Source: Garra rufa (Eukaryota; Chordata; Actinopteri; Cypriniformes; Cyprinidae). From it: a stretch of 64,000 bases of DNA. The translations under genes were made by a program, and so were the position numbers. Location of the stretch: assembly GCF_049309525.1 (NCBI RefSeq), contig NC_133368.1, forward strand, positions 14,284,119 to 14,348,118. The letters run 5' to 3'. Position 1 is the first letter of the stretch, and each line of letters opens with the position of its first letter. Positions 44,964 through 57,879 of this stretch are shown here, one piece after another. Below the pieces are notes generated by a model, which had not been told where the DNA came from, ran no database searches, and saw only the letters and a program-made list of their open reading frames with translations.

Positions 44964-45689
44964 CCCCCCAACACACACACAACTCACATTACAGTAGCTT
45001 TGATAGACCTTCTAGTGTCGACGGTTTTCCATCATTCTGTATCTGCAGACTGACAGTAACTTTGAGAATTTTTTTTCTTGTCACTTTAAATTCTGACTGA
45101 CTCAACCACAGGAAGAGCACTTGCCTTAGGTTTCATGTTTCCTGTTGGAGCAGGATCCTTCAGTGGGGATGAGTTGGACTTTTATGTTCTTGGTCTTATG
45201 GTATTGATGATTTTATCTGAATTTGTCACCAGGTCAAAGAGAGAGAGAAAATATGAGGGTTCTTAGCCATATGCTTGATATAGCCATATAATAATTTAAA
45301 GACTTTCTAATTGTATGTCTATTTGGGAATAGATCCCTCAAAATCATTGTTTTTCATCGGTTTCTATTCTGAAACAGAAAGAGGTAGAAAAACAGTGAGG
45401 TGACTACAGCTGTGTTCCAAAACCTAGTTCGCTGCCTACCTGGACAGAATGTTAAAGCCCAAAGTACGTTCCTTGAGCATTCCTAGAATGCATAACAATG
45501 AGCTCTGTGGAAAAATTCATCCAAGATGGTGGACGAGACTCTAAATATATAAGCATTTCGTTCCACTCTTTAGTATTATCAATTATCAAAGCGCGAAGGC
45601 TGCAGCTGAATTAAAGTCAGCATGAAACAGAAGTTGTAACCATCTTTTCTTCCCTATTGTTACTTCTCTAACAAGGAACAAAAATGTAT

Positions 45690-48150
45690 TGTAAATCAAT
45701 TGATTTAGATCGGGACCTGAAGACGTGTATCACAAATAATTTGATTTAGATCGGAACTTTGTGTATCACAAATCATTTGATTCAAATCGGCACTTAGAAT
45801 TGCACATCACAAATCATTTGATTTAGATGTTAACTTTGCATATCACTAATCATTTCATTCAGGTCAGGACTTTAGAGTGTGGATCACAAATCATTTGATT
45901 TGGCTCTGAACTTCAGAGCAGGTTCTTGAATCATTCCGCAAATTGAACGAGTCCTGATCTGAATTGATGGTTCGCAAAGCATTGTTCAGATTAGGACTTT
46001 GGAGCGTGGTTTGCGATTCATTTGATTTAGATCGGAACTTCATGTATTGTGAATCATTTGATTCAGATGGGGCCTTCAAATTCTGAATAATTTGATTTAG
46101 ATGAGGACTTCAGAGCGGGTTTACAAATCATTTGACTTGGATCAGAACTTTGCATGTCGCAAATCATTTAATTCAGATCAGGACTTCGGAGCTTGAATTG
46201 CAAATTGTTTGATTTGGATCGGAACTTTAGAGTGCGTTCTTGAATCTTTCCGCGAATTGAATGATTCATGATCCGCGCTCCGAGTCCTGATCTGAAATAA
46301 TGGTTCGTGAACCATTATTTAGATCAGGACTTCAGAGCATGTTTTGCAAATCATTTGATTTTGATCGGAACTTCAGAGCGGGTTCTCGAATCATTTCGCG
46401 AACTGAATGATTCGCAATCCAAGTCCTGATCTGAAATGATGGTTCGTGAATTATTATTCAGATCCGGACTTCGGATTGTGGATTGGGAATCATTTGTTTT
46501 AGATCAGAACCTCAAGTTGCACATCGCGAATCATTCGATTTAGATCGAAACTTCGCGTATTGCAAATCATTTGATTCAGATCGGGACTTCAGAGCGGGTT
46601 CTCAAATCATTGCTTGAACTAAATGATTCGCAATCTGAGTCCTGATCTGAAATTTTGGTCCACAAATCATTATTCAGATCCGGACTTCGGAGCATGGATC
46701 AGAAATCACTTGATTTAGATCGAAACTTCATGTATTGCGGATAATTTGATTCAGATCAGGACTTCGGAGCTTGTATTACGAGTCATTTGTTTTAGATCGG
46801 AACTTCAGAGTGGGTTCTTGAATCTTCCCGCGAATTGAACGATTCATGAGCCGCGCTCCGAGTCCTGATCTGAAATTATGGTTTGCGAACCATTATTTAG
46901 ATCAGGACTTCAGAGCATGTTTTGTAAATAATTTGATTTTGATCGGAACTTCAGAGCGGGTTCTCAAATCATTGCTCGAACTGAATGATTCGCAATCCAA
47001 TCCTGATCTTAAGTGATGGTTTGCGAATCAATATTTCAGATCAGGACTTAGGAGTGTGGATCATGAATCATTTGTTTTAGATCAGAACCAAAAAGTTGCG
47101 CATCGCGATTCATTTGATTTAGATCAAACTTTGTGTATCGTGAATCATTTGATTCAGATCAGAACTTCGGAGCTTGTATTACGATCCATTTGATTTAGAT
47201 TGGAACTTCAGAGTGGGATCTTGAATCATTCCGGTAATTCAGATCAGGACTTAAGAGCATGGATCACAAATCATTTGATTCAGATCAGGACTTCGGAGCT
47301 TGAATTGTGAATCGTTTGATTTGGATCGAAACTTCAGAGTGGGTTCTTGAATTGTTCTGCGAATTGAATGATTCATGATCCGCGCTCCGAGTCCTGATCT
47401 GAAATGATGGTTTGATCAGGACTTCAGAGCATGTTTTGCAAATCATTTGATTTTGATCGGAACTACAGAGCGGGTTCTCGGATCATGATGGTTTGACTTG
47501 TCTGAAATGATGTTTTGTGAATCATTATTCAGATCACGACTTTGGAGTGTGGATCATGAATCTGATTTAGATCGGAACTTTGTGTCTTGCGAATCATGTG
47601 ATTCAGATCAGAACTTCGGAGCTTGTATTATGAGTCATTTGATTTAGATCAGAACTTCAGAGCGGGTTCTTGAATCATTCCGTCAATACAGATCAGGACT
47701 TAAGAGCGTAGATCGTGAATCATTTGATTTAGATCATAACCTCAAGTTGCGCATCGCGATTCATTTGATTTAGATCGAAATTTTGTGTATCCCGAATCAT
47801 TTGATTCAGATCAGGACTTTGGAGCTTGTATTATAAATCATTTGATTTAGATCCGAACTTCAGAGCGGGTTTTTGAATCATTCTGCGAATGGAATCTTTG
47901 ATCCGCGCTCCAAGTCCTGATCTGAAATTATGGTTCACAAACCATTATTCAGATCAGGACTTCAGAGCATGTTGTGCGGATCATTTGATTTAGATCAGAA
48001 CTTCAGAGCAGGTTCACGAATCATTCGACGAACTGAATGATGAATGATTCACGATCCACACTGTGAGTCCTGATCTGAAATTGTGGTTCACGAAGACTTT
48101 TCAAAAAAACATAAGTGAGATCTCTGATTGAAGTCCTTGAAAATAAGAAA
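45690..48150. repeat. Satellite array downstream of rap2a exon 2
   Basis: About 2.4 kb of units near 35-45 bp follow the pattern AATCATTTGATTTAGATCGG-AACTTCAGAGCGGGTTC. Inverted versions (ATGATTCATGATCCGCGCTC, CGAGTCCTGATCTGAAAT) recur near 46260, 46850, 47370 and 47900, so a higher-order block of about 500-600 bp is present. It ends with the sequence CTCTGATTGAAGTCCTTGAA shared with the element in the intron. Short frames in it are incidental. Confidence 0.85.
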
Positions 48151-49298
48151 AGTAAACTAAATGTTTAAGGGGATTAATGTTTGATTATAAAATGCTATTT
48201 TACAGTAAAACAGCATTATTTACTGTAGTAATCAATTTCTTTTTTTTTTTAATTCTAATAATAATCATAATAACAATTATAATTCTAATTATATATTTAG
48301 ACTTTTATGAGATTTACAGTATGCTTTTCCCCAAATTGTTCTGTCTACGTAAAAGGTTCCAAATACACAGTAAGGCGGCTCAGTAGGTTTTGGAACCAGC
48401 TTCTTTCTTTTTTTTTTTTGGCCTTTATGCTGCTTCCATTCAAAGTCAGTCGATGACTTCAGGAAACAAAATGGCAACTCTACCATTAGCTTTGCAGTGG
48501 AACAATTGTGAACAAAGAACTCTTTTAGCAACCAAATTGGAGAAGCTGTGCTTTACAACACTAATAGCTCTTCTACTGGTGCATCAACAGATAGAATCAT
48601 TTATCTTGTTTTATATGTTTACTAAACATGTTGTATCATGCAATGTTGGACCTTTTGACTCCTCAGTGTGTTTCATTTACTTAAATGTTGAATGTTTGAC
48701 TGTGTAAATCTCTCGGACTGCCACCACGTCTGCATCATGAACCCTCAATCCAGAGTTTCCAAGTTTCAAGAGACTCTCAATTGCACTTTTTCAAGCAGGA
48801 ATGTTAACTTGCCCAGTGAATGGAATGCAGCATAAGTCCTTGCCTCTGATTGGACGTATCGCCCTCCACATCTGGACACACAGAAGTTATGCTAGTATCT
48901 CATATGGCTCTGTAGGACTTCTTTTTGCGGTCTCTCTGTTTTATCTCCTTCTTTCTCACATCTCTTCAGCATCTCAGCCCCTTTTTACACTCGTCTTCAA
49001 TACTCTGCCATGCTTGTGTGGGTCATTGATTCTGACGATGATGGCTATTGGTTGACCTGTGTCCGTTTGTACAGAGGTTGCCAGTTTTTCTTGGTATCCT
49101 CCTCCTGGCAAGGCTTTGGTCCTCAAAGCTCAAGGCTGAACATATAGAGATTACGGAGGTGGATGGTGTGTATCTGTGTGAGTGTGTGTGTTTGAATAGA
49201 GAGCTCTGAGTCAGTATTGATTTTATATTTTTTTATGTGGACCTGTGCTCAACTCTTCTGAATGACTGAATGGTGACACTTTTTTTGTTTGGCACCTA

Positions 49299-49304
49299 AA
49301 TAAA
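49299..49304 (+). terminator. Candidate rap2a polyadenylation signal
   Basis: AATAAA followed by GT- and CA-rich sequence, in unique DNA 4.3 kb after the stop codon. Earlier AT-rich stretches could offer alternatives. Confidence 0.45.
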
Positions 49305-49320
49305 GTGCATCTGACACTCA

Positions 49321-52300
49321 CACGCACACGCAGTGCAGTTTCTGTGTTTTTGTCCATGTTTTAAAACCTACATGCACACGTTATGATGAAGGGCAAAAGT
49401 GTTCTGCAGTTTGTTTGAATATCTGCACACACACACGGCATGTTCTGTTTTCCATCAGGCAGGTTTTGTTTATTTGATGGCTGTTAAACTATTTAGTTGT
49501 GAGAGATACAATTTAGTTACGTAACATTTAACAGATGTTTTCCATCTAATCTGACTTTAAGGTGCCGTAGAGGTTTTTCCGTCATCATAAAAGTTTTACA
49601 CATGAAGACGTGAATAGAGCTTTTGAGATGATGACTCCAGTCATATCAGTAGCTTCATAAAAGCTGTTTTATTTTACATGAAGCTTATTGACACAGGGGA
49701 AATAGTTTAATTAAATTACTTGTAACTGACAACAAACTGTGAATTTCTACATTATCTGTTACGCAAGTGTTATTGGAGTATCACTGCATTACTATTATAG
49801 TTTCTGGTAATATTGAAGTTATAATTCAAATTATACACTTTTTTTGAGGAGTTATTCCATAACATTCAGTTTTAAAGTGTGTACAACTATTCAGAACTGA
49901 GCTAGCTAAACATGTGCTGAATAGCATCTTAGCATCTAGGTTCAAAACTACTTAAAAATGTACCTGGCATTTTGTTTATGTTATCCCATAAAATTGTCAC
50001 TACTGAAACCGTCACGACTGAAACATCGTTTTGATAGTGACAAAAGGGGGAAATAAACAAAATTTTAGTACAGTTGTGCAAATTTTTAGTATGTTTTAGT
50101 GTGTGGGTTAAAATTCTGTAATGTGATGTGGTCACTACCGAAACATGAGATGTTTTGTCAAAAATAAAATGTATTGAATTATCATCGAAGATGTCATATT
50201 TTGGTTCAATGTATATTAAAACTAATGAATCCTTAATTTTGATATCAGTATGATCAACTTTTTGCCTTTTACAAAGAAAAATTGTATTCGAAATACAACA
50301 AATCTTATAAATTACTCTTGAAATATTGTTCAAATTCGAATTGTTATTGATCTACCTTTGAAAAAAATTAATACATTTAGATGCAAGTAAAATCTTAATA
50401 GGTCAATATAACCTGAATAAATTAAATATTACTGTTTCGGTAGTGACAAATTCGGGGAGGAGACAAATATTACAAAACTTTCTAAAAATACAATATGAGA
50501 ATTAACTGCACAATCATTAGAAATGTGTACCTTGGATTTTAAACAGTTTGCATACATTTTTTTTTTTTTTTTTTTTTGGAAAAAGAGCCTTTTTTTAAGA
50601 GGTTTCCAAATCTGACTGTAGAATGGCCTATATAGTCTCATTAATTTTTAGTAGTGTTTATTTAATTTTAGTTATTTTAATACTTAATATGCAAATGAGA
50701 AATGTTGCTTTGGCAACTATTTGATTTTTTACTTTAATAAATATTTATTTTATTTCATCTTATTACAGTTAACGTTTATTTTGTTAACATTTTTAATGGT
50801 TTTAGTTTTAAAAGAGCACATGCAAAGCTATTACCAGGCTGTGTAGTACATTTTATTTGTATTTATCATTTTTGTATCAACATATTATATGGTACTTAAG
50901 TATTTCTATTCAAATGGCAATTAGATTTCTGTTCAAATTTATAAATAATACATAAGCACAAATAATTTCATAATGAAATGGCAAGCAACACACTGAATTA
51001 AACTTGACATTTTGAAGTAGAAAAATAATCATCTCCATATCAAAGAAATTGTTGAATTGTCGTTATTTTTGATTTCTTTGCTCGCAAAACGTATTCTTGT
51101 AGCTTCATAATATTCATGATGATTTTAATGATGTTCTTACCTTTCTGGGTCGTTTGAACATTTCAGTTATGTTGCTGTCAGAAAGCTCTCGGATTTCATC
51201 AAAAGTATCTTAAGGGTAATTAATTCAAAGTCCCTTTAAGACAAATCATTTCACTCGGCCGCCATCTTTGAAATGCCTCTTGGGCATGCAAGTCCTATCT
51301 CTTTGATTGGGGAAACATTAAATTCTTCAAAACGGTTCACTAAGCTTACAAATAAATATTTGAAAACACCAATGAAATCTGACAACAACAGTCTCATAAA
51401 GCTTGTTTCTAATGTTCACATACCGTTAAAAAAAACCCGCTAGACCAGCCGTCCTAAACGAGTTAGAAGGCGGGGCTTATTCGTCATATTGGGCGTTGCT
51501 CTTTCTCCCATTCATAAGTAATAGGAGAGGAGAATTTGATTAATTACAGAATTTTCATTTTTGTGTAAACTATTGGTTTAAGAATATGATATTATGATTA
51601 CGTTTTTTGATGTTTTGTAAAAATCGTTTATGCTCATCAATGCTTCATTTTTTTGATGAAAAATACAGTAGTATTTCACAAAATATTTAGCAGGAAAAAT
51701 GTCAGCATTGATCATCAATAATATTTAGCAGCAAATCAGCATATTAGAATGATTTCTAAAGGATCATCTGACACTGAAGACGAGTAATGGTGCTGAAAAT
51801 TCAGCTTTGAATCACAGAAATTAATTGAGCAGACAACGGGTTACTTTAAATTGTAATTATTCAAAATTTTACTGTATTTTCCTTTAAATAAGTGCAGCCT
51901 TGGTGAGCATAGGAGACTATAAAACATTTGTAAAAATCCAAACTTTTGGCCGGAAATGTACCATAAAATTTACAGCATGCTCTGTAAACTAAAATATAGC
52001 AAGTACACAGACTTTTCGGTTAAGTATGTAGTATCATTCTGTACAAACATATAAACTGGAAAGTCTATGTGAACAGTGAGCTGCTGTTTTATGGGGTAAA
52101 TATTTTCCGGCGGACCTGAACTCTCTGCCCACTCACTGGACACAGGAATGCAGGGAAAAGCAGCCAAGAGAGGACATGGGAAATGGACAGAGGACATAAG
52201 AGCACAGCAGTGAGGGGGAGATTCAGACACCAGCATGAGACTTGCATTGCTGGGTGTCATGGCAACCGCATGGCAACACATGCTGCCAATTTCACACTCT

Positions 52301-52860
52301 AATTTGCAGTGATTTGATTGGCCAGAAATAGTTAGTGGGGGAAGATACGGACACACACCATCTATCAACATCCATCAGGACGCATGTACACCTACACTGG
52401 CAGATGCTGTACCGAACGTGATCTACAGCACACTTGTTGCAGGAAAGAGCTCTCTAGAGAAACCTGCTTTATAAATGCTATAAATACACACAGCTGCCTA
52501 CAGATTTCTTTCAATGTGTGAATTTGTATATCTCATTTCATGGTCCTTTGGAAATGTGTGGATTAGGGTTTATTTAGCAAAAAAATGACCACACAGATGT
52601 ACATTATCCCACTTTTTTGCTGTTTACTTATCTTTACCACTTATTCACATACAGTAAAGATGTTTAACAGGCTTAATTCACTAAGAAATGGTTAAGAGCA
52701 ACAAAACATTGACAAGGAAACACTCTAGGAAGAGAGAATGAAAGTGCATTTAGTAAATAAAATAAAATATGACTTTAAAGCAGAACCCAGATCTAAATGT
52801 GCAAGTGGCACATATTGCACGTATTGTTTATTTCATAAAATATGAAAATTCGCTAAAAAT
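49321..52860. other. Intergenic, no gene seen
   Basis: AT-rich DNA. An inverted pair of CACTAC(C/T)GAAAC motifs bounds about 49995-50450. A dispersed-repeat remnant is at about 51640-51960. No supported coding sequence was found. Confidence 0.5.
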
Positions 52861-52867
52861 GTACTCA

Positions 52868-53425
52868 CCATCTTCCAAGATGGGAACAGGTTTGGCTCAC
52901 CAAATGATCTTCTGCAGTAAATGGGTGCCGTCAGAATGAGAGTCCAAACAGCTGATAAAACACTACAATATTCCACAAGTTATCCACACTACTCCTGCAC
53001 ATTAGTTAACATATTTTGTATTGTGAATCCATATATCTTATTTATATTTTGCTTTCTCCAGTCATCTCATCTGAATCAGGAGAGAAATATGCACAGATCA
53101 AGCACCGTTTAGAAAGGAAAACCATCTAAAACAGATTTTTAAACCAATATTTTGGGATTTTGATTTGAGAGGACAGCAAAGAATGGACTCGTTCACTGGA
53201 TGAATCATTATTATGGATTATAGACTTGTATACTATCCGAAAGTGATAGTTTGAATTAAAAAATGTTTTGATGGATTTGTTTCTTACAAACACGCAGACT
53301 TTTGCTTCAATAAATTGATGAACTGGAGTCAAGTAGTGTGGATTACTTGTGGATTATTGTGATATTTTTATCAGCTGTTTGGACTCTCATTCTGACGGCA
53401 CCCATTCACTACAAAGGATATATTG
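52868..53425. mobile_element. Foldback MITE
   Basis: The left arm (about 52918-52960, AATGGGTGCCGTCAGAATGA then GAGTCCAAACAGCTGATAAA) is matched in inverted orientation at about 53370-53408 (TCATTCTGACGGCACCCATT). Inner arms around AAGTTATCCACACTACT also pair. Non-coding. Confidence 0.85.
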
Positions 53426-53630
53426 GTAAACTTGATGGTTTTATAATTGCTTTACTGTTTAATTTAGCAGAATAGCTTGTTTTTTTACCCACTTAAGTAC
53501 ATCTTTATATTCAGTTTCATAATCACTTCTGTTTCTTTGAAATATGGCTGCTGCACAATGTACTGACAAACATCTATGGTAAACTAAAATATGCTTTAAT
53601 GCCATTTCTATTGAAATGTCACGTGTTTAA

Positions 53631-54530
53631 ATACAGTTGAAGTCAAACGTTTACATACACCTTGCAAAATCTGCAAAATGTTAATTGTTTTACCAAAATA
53701 AGAGGGATCATACAAAAAGTATGTTTTCATTTAATCCTCACCTGAATAATATTTCACATAAAAGACATTTACATATAGTCCACAAGAGAAAATAATAGTT
53801 GAATTTATAAAAATGACCCTGTTCAAAAGTTAACATACTGTGTTGTTACCTGAATGATCCACAGCTGTTTTTTTTTTTTTAGATAGTTGATAGTTGTTCA
53901 TGAGTCCCTTGTTTGTCCTGAACAGTTCAACTGCCTGCTGTTCTTCCGAAAAATCTTCCATATCCCACAAATTCTTTGGTTTTTCAGCATTGTTGGGTAT
54001 TTGGACCCTTTCCAGCAATGACTGTATGATTTTGAGATTTATATTTTCACACTGAGGACAACTGAGGGACTCATATGCAACTATTACAGAAGGTTCAAAC
54101 GCTCACTGATGCTTCAGAAGGAAACACAATGCATTAAGAGCCAGGGGTGTAAACTTTTGAAAAATGATGTGTACATTTTTCTCATTTTTTTATTTTAAAT
54201 ATCATTTTTTTTTTCATTTAGTACTGCCCTTCAGTAGCTACAGAAGAGTACATGTTTCCCAGAAGACAAAATATGTTAAATTTACCCTGATGTTCAAATT
54301 CAAAAATGTTCACCCCCAGCTATTAATGCATCTTATTTCCTTCTAGAGCACCAGTGAGCAGTGAACCTTCTGTAATAGCTGCATTTCAGTTGTCCTCAGT
54401 GTGAAAATATGATCTTAAAATAAAAAATAACATGCATTTTGTATGATCCCTCTTATTTCGGTAAAATAGGTCTACTTAACATAAAATTCTGCAAAGTGTA
54501 GGCTATGTAAACGTTTGACTTCAACTGTGT
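53631..54530. mobile_element. Tc1-related non-autonomous element
   Basis: It begins TACAGTTGAAGTCAAACGTT and ends AACGTTTGACTTCAACTGTG. These ends resemble those of Sleeping Beauty-type Tc1 elements. TA is present on the left; on the right it reads TG. About 70 bp of the arms pair (TAAGAGGGATCATAC). The 0.9 kb interior has no transposase. Confidence 0.85.
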
Positions 54531-54679
54531 TTGAAATAATCAAGCTATATAATTCAATACTTCAAAAAGATATAAAATAACTTTAAATGTAATATTACAA
54601 ACCCCACTGGTAAAATTATAATCAAGTACTTGACATGTAACCTACTTTCAATTAGCTATATGTGTAACGGGCTCATTGT

Positions 54680-54961
54680 TAGACTGCGTTATGGTGCTTC
54701 ACTCTGCAGATGGCAGCATATGAACACACATCTCGCTGGCTGTAACGTCTCGTGTGTTGGTTGGATCTGTGCTGTGCTCAGTCAGCGTAATCCCGTCTCT
54801 CCAGCCGGCCGACATGGCGACTGCGAGGACGCTCATATGCTCCACAATAACCTGCATCTGAAGCGGCTCCAGCGGGCAGCTCCGCAGCATCACCGTCGCG
54901 CTCGGCGTATTCGTGGACGAACGCACACTTGCGCACAGATATAGCCTACTGTATAATCGGG
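54680..54961 (+). promoter_or_regulatory. Candidate farp1 promoter and leader exon
   Basis: A CpG-richer block ends at a strong donor (TCGGG then GTAAGT, GT at 54962-54963), about 2 kb upstream of the farp1 start-codon exon. FARP genes begin with a non-coding exon in other vertebrates, and this is the only good candidate seen. The transcription start is not located. An ATG here (54814) opens a short frame without similarity. Confidence 0.45.
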
Positions 54962-56955
54962 GTAAGTGTATGGTTTCGTCTTCTCATTCACAGTGCTCTG
55001 TGCTTGGAAGAGATTAAGTGGTAAATCTAGCCACAGATTTGAGCTTGAGAACTGGCGTGACATTGCTGAAGCGCTCCGTACCGTTATATCTCCATTATGC
55101 ACCGACACGCGTTCTGCTATAGGCTGTAGCCTATGAGTCCATTCAGTTGATGAAGCCCAGTGCGAAAGCCATATCGAAATTGTGTATTCCTCTAAGGACC
55201 TTGGCATTAGGCGTCAATAGACCTGTTCCGCGCTTTGTTCACACCGCCTGTACGCGTATGACGCGACGCGACCTGAGCGCGGAACGGACCTTTCTATTTA
55301 CTGTTTTCTTCTCCATTCAAACGTTTAATTATGATATATGTGCATGAGTGTTATGAACACTATTCGTTATTTGTTTAAATAACGTCTGGCCGTTAAATCA
55401 AAGCCAACTCGGTTATGAGTTCATTTGTAACATCAGTTTTAAAATAGACAATCGGAATTATATTTAAAATGTAAAAGATTTTCATTCATTGTATCAACGT
55501 TACACCTGATTGAACGCTGAGGTGAGGTGACAGCCTGAACGCGACGCGACCACTGTAGAACGCGCACTGAAAAATAAAGCGCTTCACGCACAAGCGACTC
55601 TCAAATCTTTTACGTTTAATGAATCATCATTTTAATGATGTATGACCACGAAAGAAGTCTATACCGAAAATCTGACTTATGAATTACATGGAGGTTATCA
55701 ATTAAACAAAGGGGAATGAATTCAGGGAATGAGGTCCGTTATGTATTAGAACTTTGAAGCTTTGTCTCACATGGGGTTTTGGTCGCCTGTGTTTTCTTAA
55801 TTAAACACTGTGGCTTTTTATAAAATCATAATTGAATATACCCTGAATGTCTTGTGCATGTGGCAGCTTCATTTCCCAGCCAAACAAAAGACAGCAGTGT
55901 CTGAAGATGTACTTGCATCACCATCAGTGCCGATGATTTTTCCAGGGCTTTTGGGGCATTACTGAATGAATGGAATTTTTAAACACTACTGGCAAAGCAT
56001 TGGCCGTGCTTCTCATGGTGGATTGGGTTTTTGCTGGCACTGGTCTGATCTTTCACCCTCCCCTTCTGGATAGCCTAACCTCTGAGAGCAGATCCATGCT
56101 TTATTGCTTCTCTCATAAGGTGTTTTATTGATAGCATAAACAGCCTTGTTTAAATCAGAGGTCTAGTTTTATCAGACATTAATGATATTATGTATATGCA
56201 AACAGTGGAGAAAGTAGTGTCTAGACTTTATAATTAAAGTACAATGTATTTATTTATTTATTTTCTATCTATCATTAGATAAATTATTAAAACCTCTCTG
56301 GGCAATAAATTGGTCCCAGGCATAAATTATTAGACAGACAGCAAGAACAAATCCTGTCATATTACTGTCAGGAAGACAAAAATGCAGTTATTTCCTTGTG
56401 GTTATTTTTTAGACAGTGATATATGAGCACAAACCAGTTAATATCTAGAATATTGAATATTTGTGTAAGGTTCTTTTGAAGATAAATGCTTAGATAAATG
56501 TTATTGCGTATGAGAGTGAGTCACATATGGTTATCTGATCCACAGAGATCAGTGTTTGTTATTCCGTATTTTCCTCTGACTGCACTCTCTGTCACTCTCT
56601 CAGCTGCTCACTTTCCCTATTCCTGTCTCTTTTCCTCCCCTCTGTTTCTCATGTTGACCCTTGGTTTGGAAGTAATGACATCAGTGCTCTGGCATGTGTG
56701 ATAAACAGTGAATTGATGGGAAAAGAGAGGGAAAGATATGAGAAGTTGGGTCGGTGTAATAGGTTCATTGTCTGCGGAGAGCACAAAAACATCAGACCAA
56801 ATAGACTGTCAAGAACCATCAGTGTAAAATCCAAAACATCTTAATTTGCTATTACTATCCTTGTGAGACATTTAGCCTCTATAATGCGGACCAAAACCTG
56901 AATCATACCCACACAGTGTTAGCCAGAGTGTGATGTTTGTGTGTTTTGTGTGAAG
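54962..56955 (+). other. Probable farp1 intron 1, no gene seen
   Basis: Unique-looking sequence, GC-richer and CpG-bearing to about 55.6 kb and AT-rich after that. No coding similarity was recognised. Confidence 0.45.
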
Positions 56956-57143
56956 GCTGAGCGAGGAAGACCATGGTGGAACAGGGCCAGACGTCTTTGG
57001 CGGGACAGAGGTTAGGAGCACCGGAGACCCTGGGGATCAGCACCCTGGAGCCCGGGCACAAACCACCTGCTATGCCACCGGGACGCCTGGTGCCCATAAG
57101 AGTCGTGCTGCTGGATGACTCAGAGGAGATATTCGAGATATCA
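56956..57143 (+). CDS. farp1: FARP1 (FERM, RhoGEF, pleckstrin), first coding exon
   Basis: FARP1 is a membrane-associated Rho guanine-nucleotide exchange factor with FERM, DH and two PH domains, active in dendrite and synapse growth. Only its first coding exon is here. The start ATG is at 56973 in a strong context (GACCATGG), and the first 57 residues include QRLGAPETLGISTLEPG and a VLLDDSEEIFEIS ending. These match the family's N-terminal lead and the first strand of the FERM ubiquitin-like lobe; FARP2 fits less well. The acceptor is taken as TGTGAAG (exon from 56956), weak because it lacks CAG; the donor is TCA then GTGAGT. The following exons are not in the 6.9 kb that remain, so the next intron is long. 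The gene is partial because the window ends. Confidence 0.85.
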
Positions 57144-57879
57144 GTGAGTTTATATTTAATAAAAAAACTCTGCTGTTGTGTTTCTATAAAACAGATGGAC
57201 ATATAAGGCCTCTTCACACGAACACGAAAGGCATGCGATCCCTGATAGCACACTTACATCTCAGAGACATCTATTTGACGTCTGCATTTACATCTGCAAG
57301 ACATATTTTTTTAGATTGTTTGCTCATCTGTAATACGTCTATAGAATGTTTCCCATCAGATGTCAAATAGACGTCTATTAGATGTCTTTAAGATGTTTAT
57401 GATTTAGAATGTATATAAAACTGACATCTTACAGACATCTGCCAGATGTACACAGCAGATGCTTTCCAGATCAAGAGATCTTTAACAGACACCTTGCAGA
57501 TGTACGTGTGCCATTTGTCTGACATACTTAGACTGAAGTTTTTTTCTTTGTTTGGGAAAAAAAGAAGTTCAAAATATTTTTTTTGTTAGCAAACATCCTG
57601 ATGCCGTCCACACTGTTTAGAGCAGCGTTTAGATTAATATGTAAATATGTGCTGTATGCTTTCTTCTCAATAACACTCAAAAAATGACAGCGGTGAGAAA
57701 GCAGCATTTAAGAAAGCATCTGATCAAAGCCCTGCACCAGCTCTGCAATTTTTATAGTCATGTTTAATTAGAGCTTTATACAGTATAATGCTTTAAAGAA
57801 AGCTGATTTGCCATATTAAACATGAGTAAAATAGTAGCAGTGTAACTTTAAATTGGAATTACAACTTCAGTTTCTATTA
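57144..57879 (+). other. farp1 intron sequence with degenerate repeat
   Basis: At about 57240-57530 motifs like GACGTCTATTAGATGTC and ACATCTGCCAGATGTAC recur in both orientations. No exon was seen. Confidence 0.55.

Larger units (their letters stand above)
44964..49320 (+). other. Probable rap2a 3' UTR
   Basis: No gene follows the stop codon until 54.7 kb. A canonical poly(A) signal AATAAA lies at 49299-49304, preceded by unique sequence (48.7-49.3 kb) unlike the neighbouring repeats. A long 3' UTR is known for mammalian RAP2A. If this signal is used, the satellite at 45.69-48.1 kb would be in the mature mRNA. The poly(A) site is inferred. Confidence 0.5.

Noticed and set aside
42960..48110. 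Satellite arrays as enhancer or receptor-binding clusters
   Set aside because: The AATCATTTGATT motif is regular, but it is explained by tandem duplication inside a transposable element. No evidence for regulation was seen.
48390..49055. Short plus-strand frames after the second satellite
   Set aside because: They lie in the probable rap2a 3' UTR and show no domain or conserved motif.
49929..50333. A 134-residue minus-strand frame
   Set aside because: AT-rich, without recognised motifs or splice context, and it crosses the repeated CACTACCGAAAC motifs.
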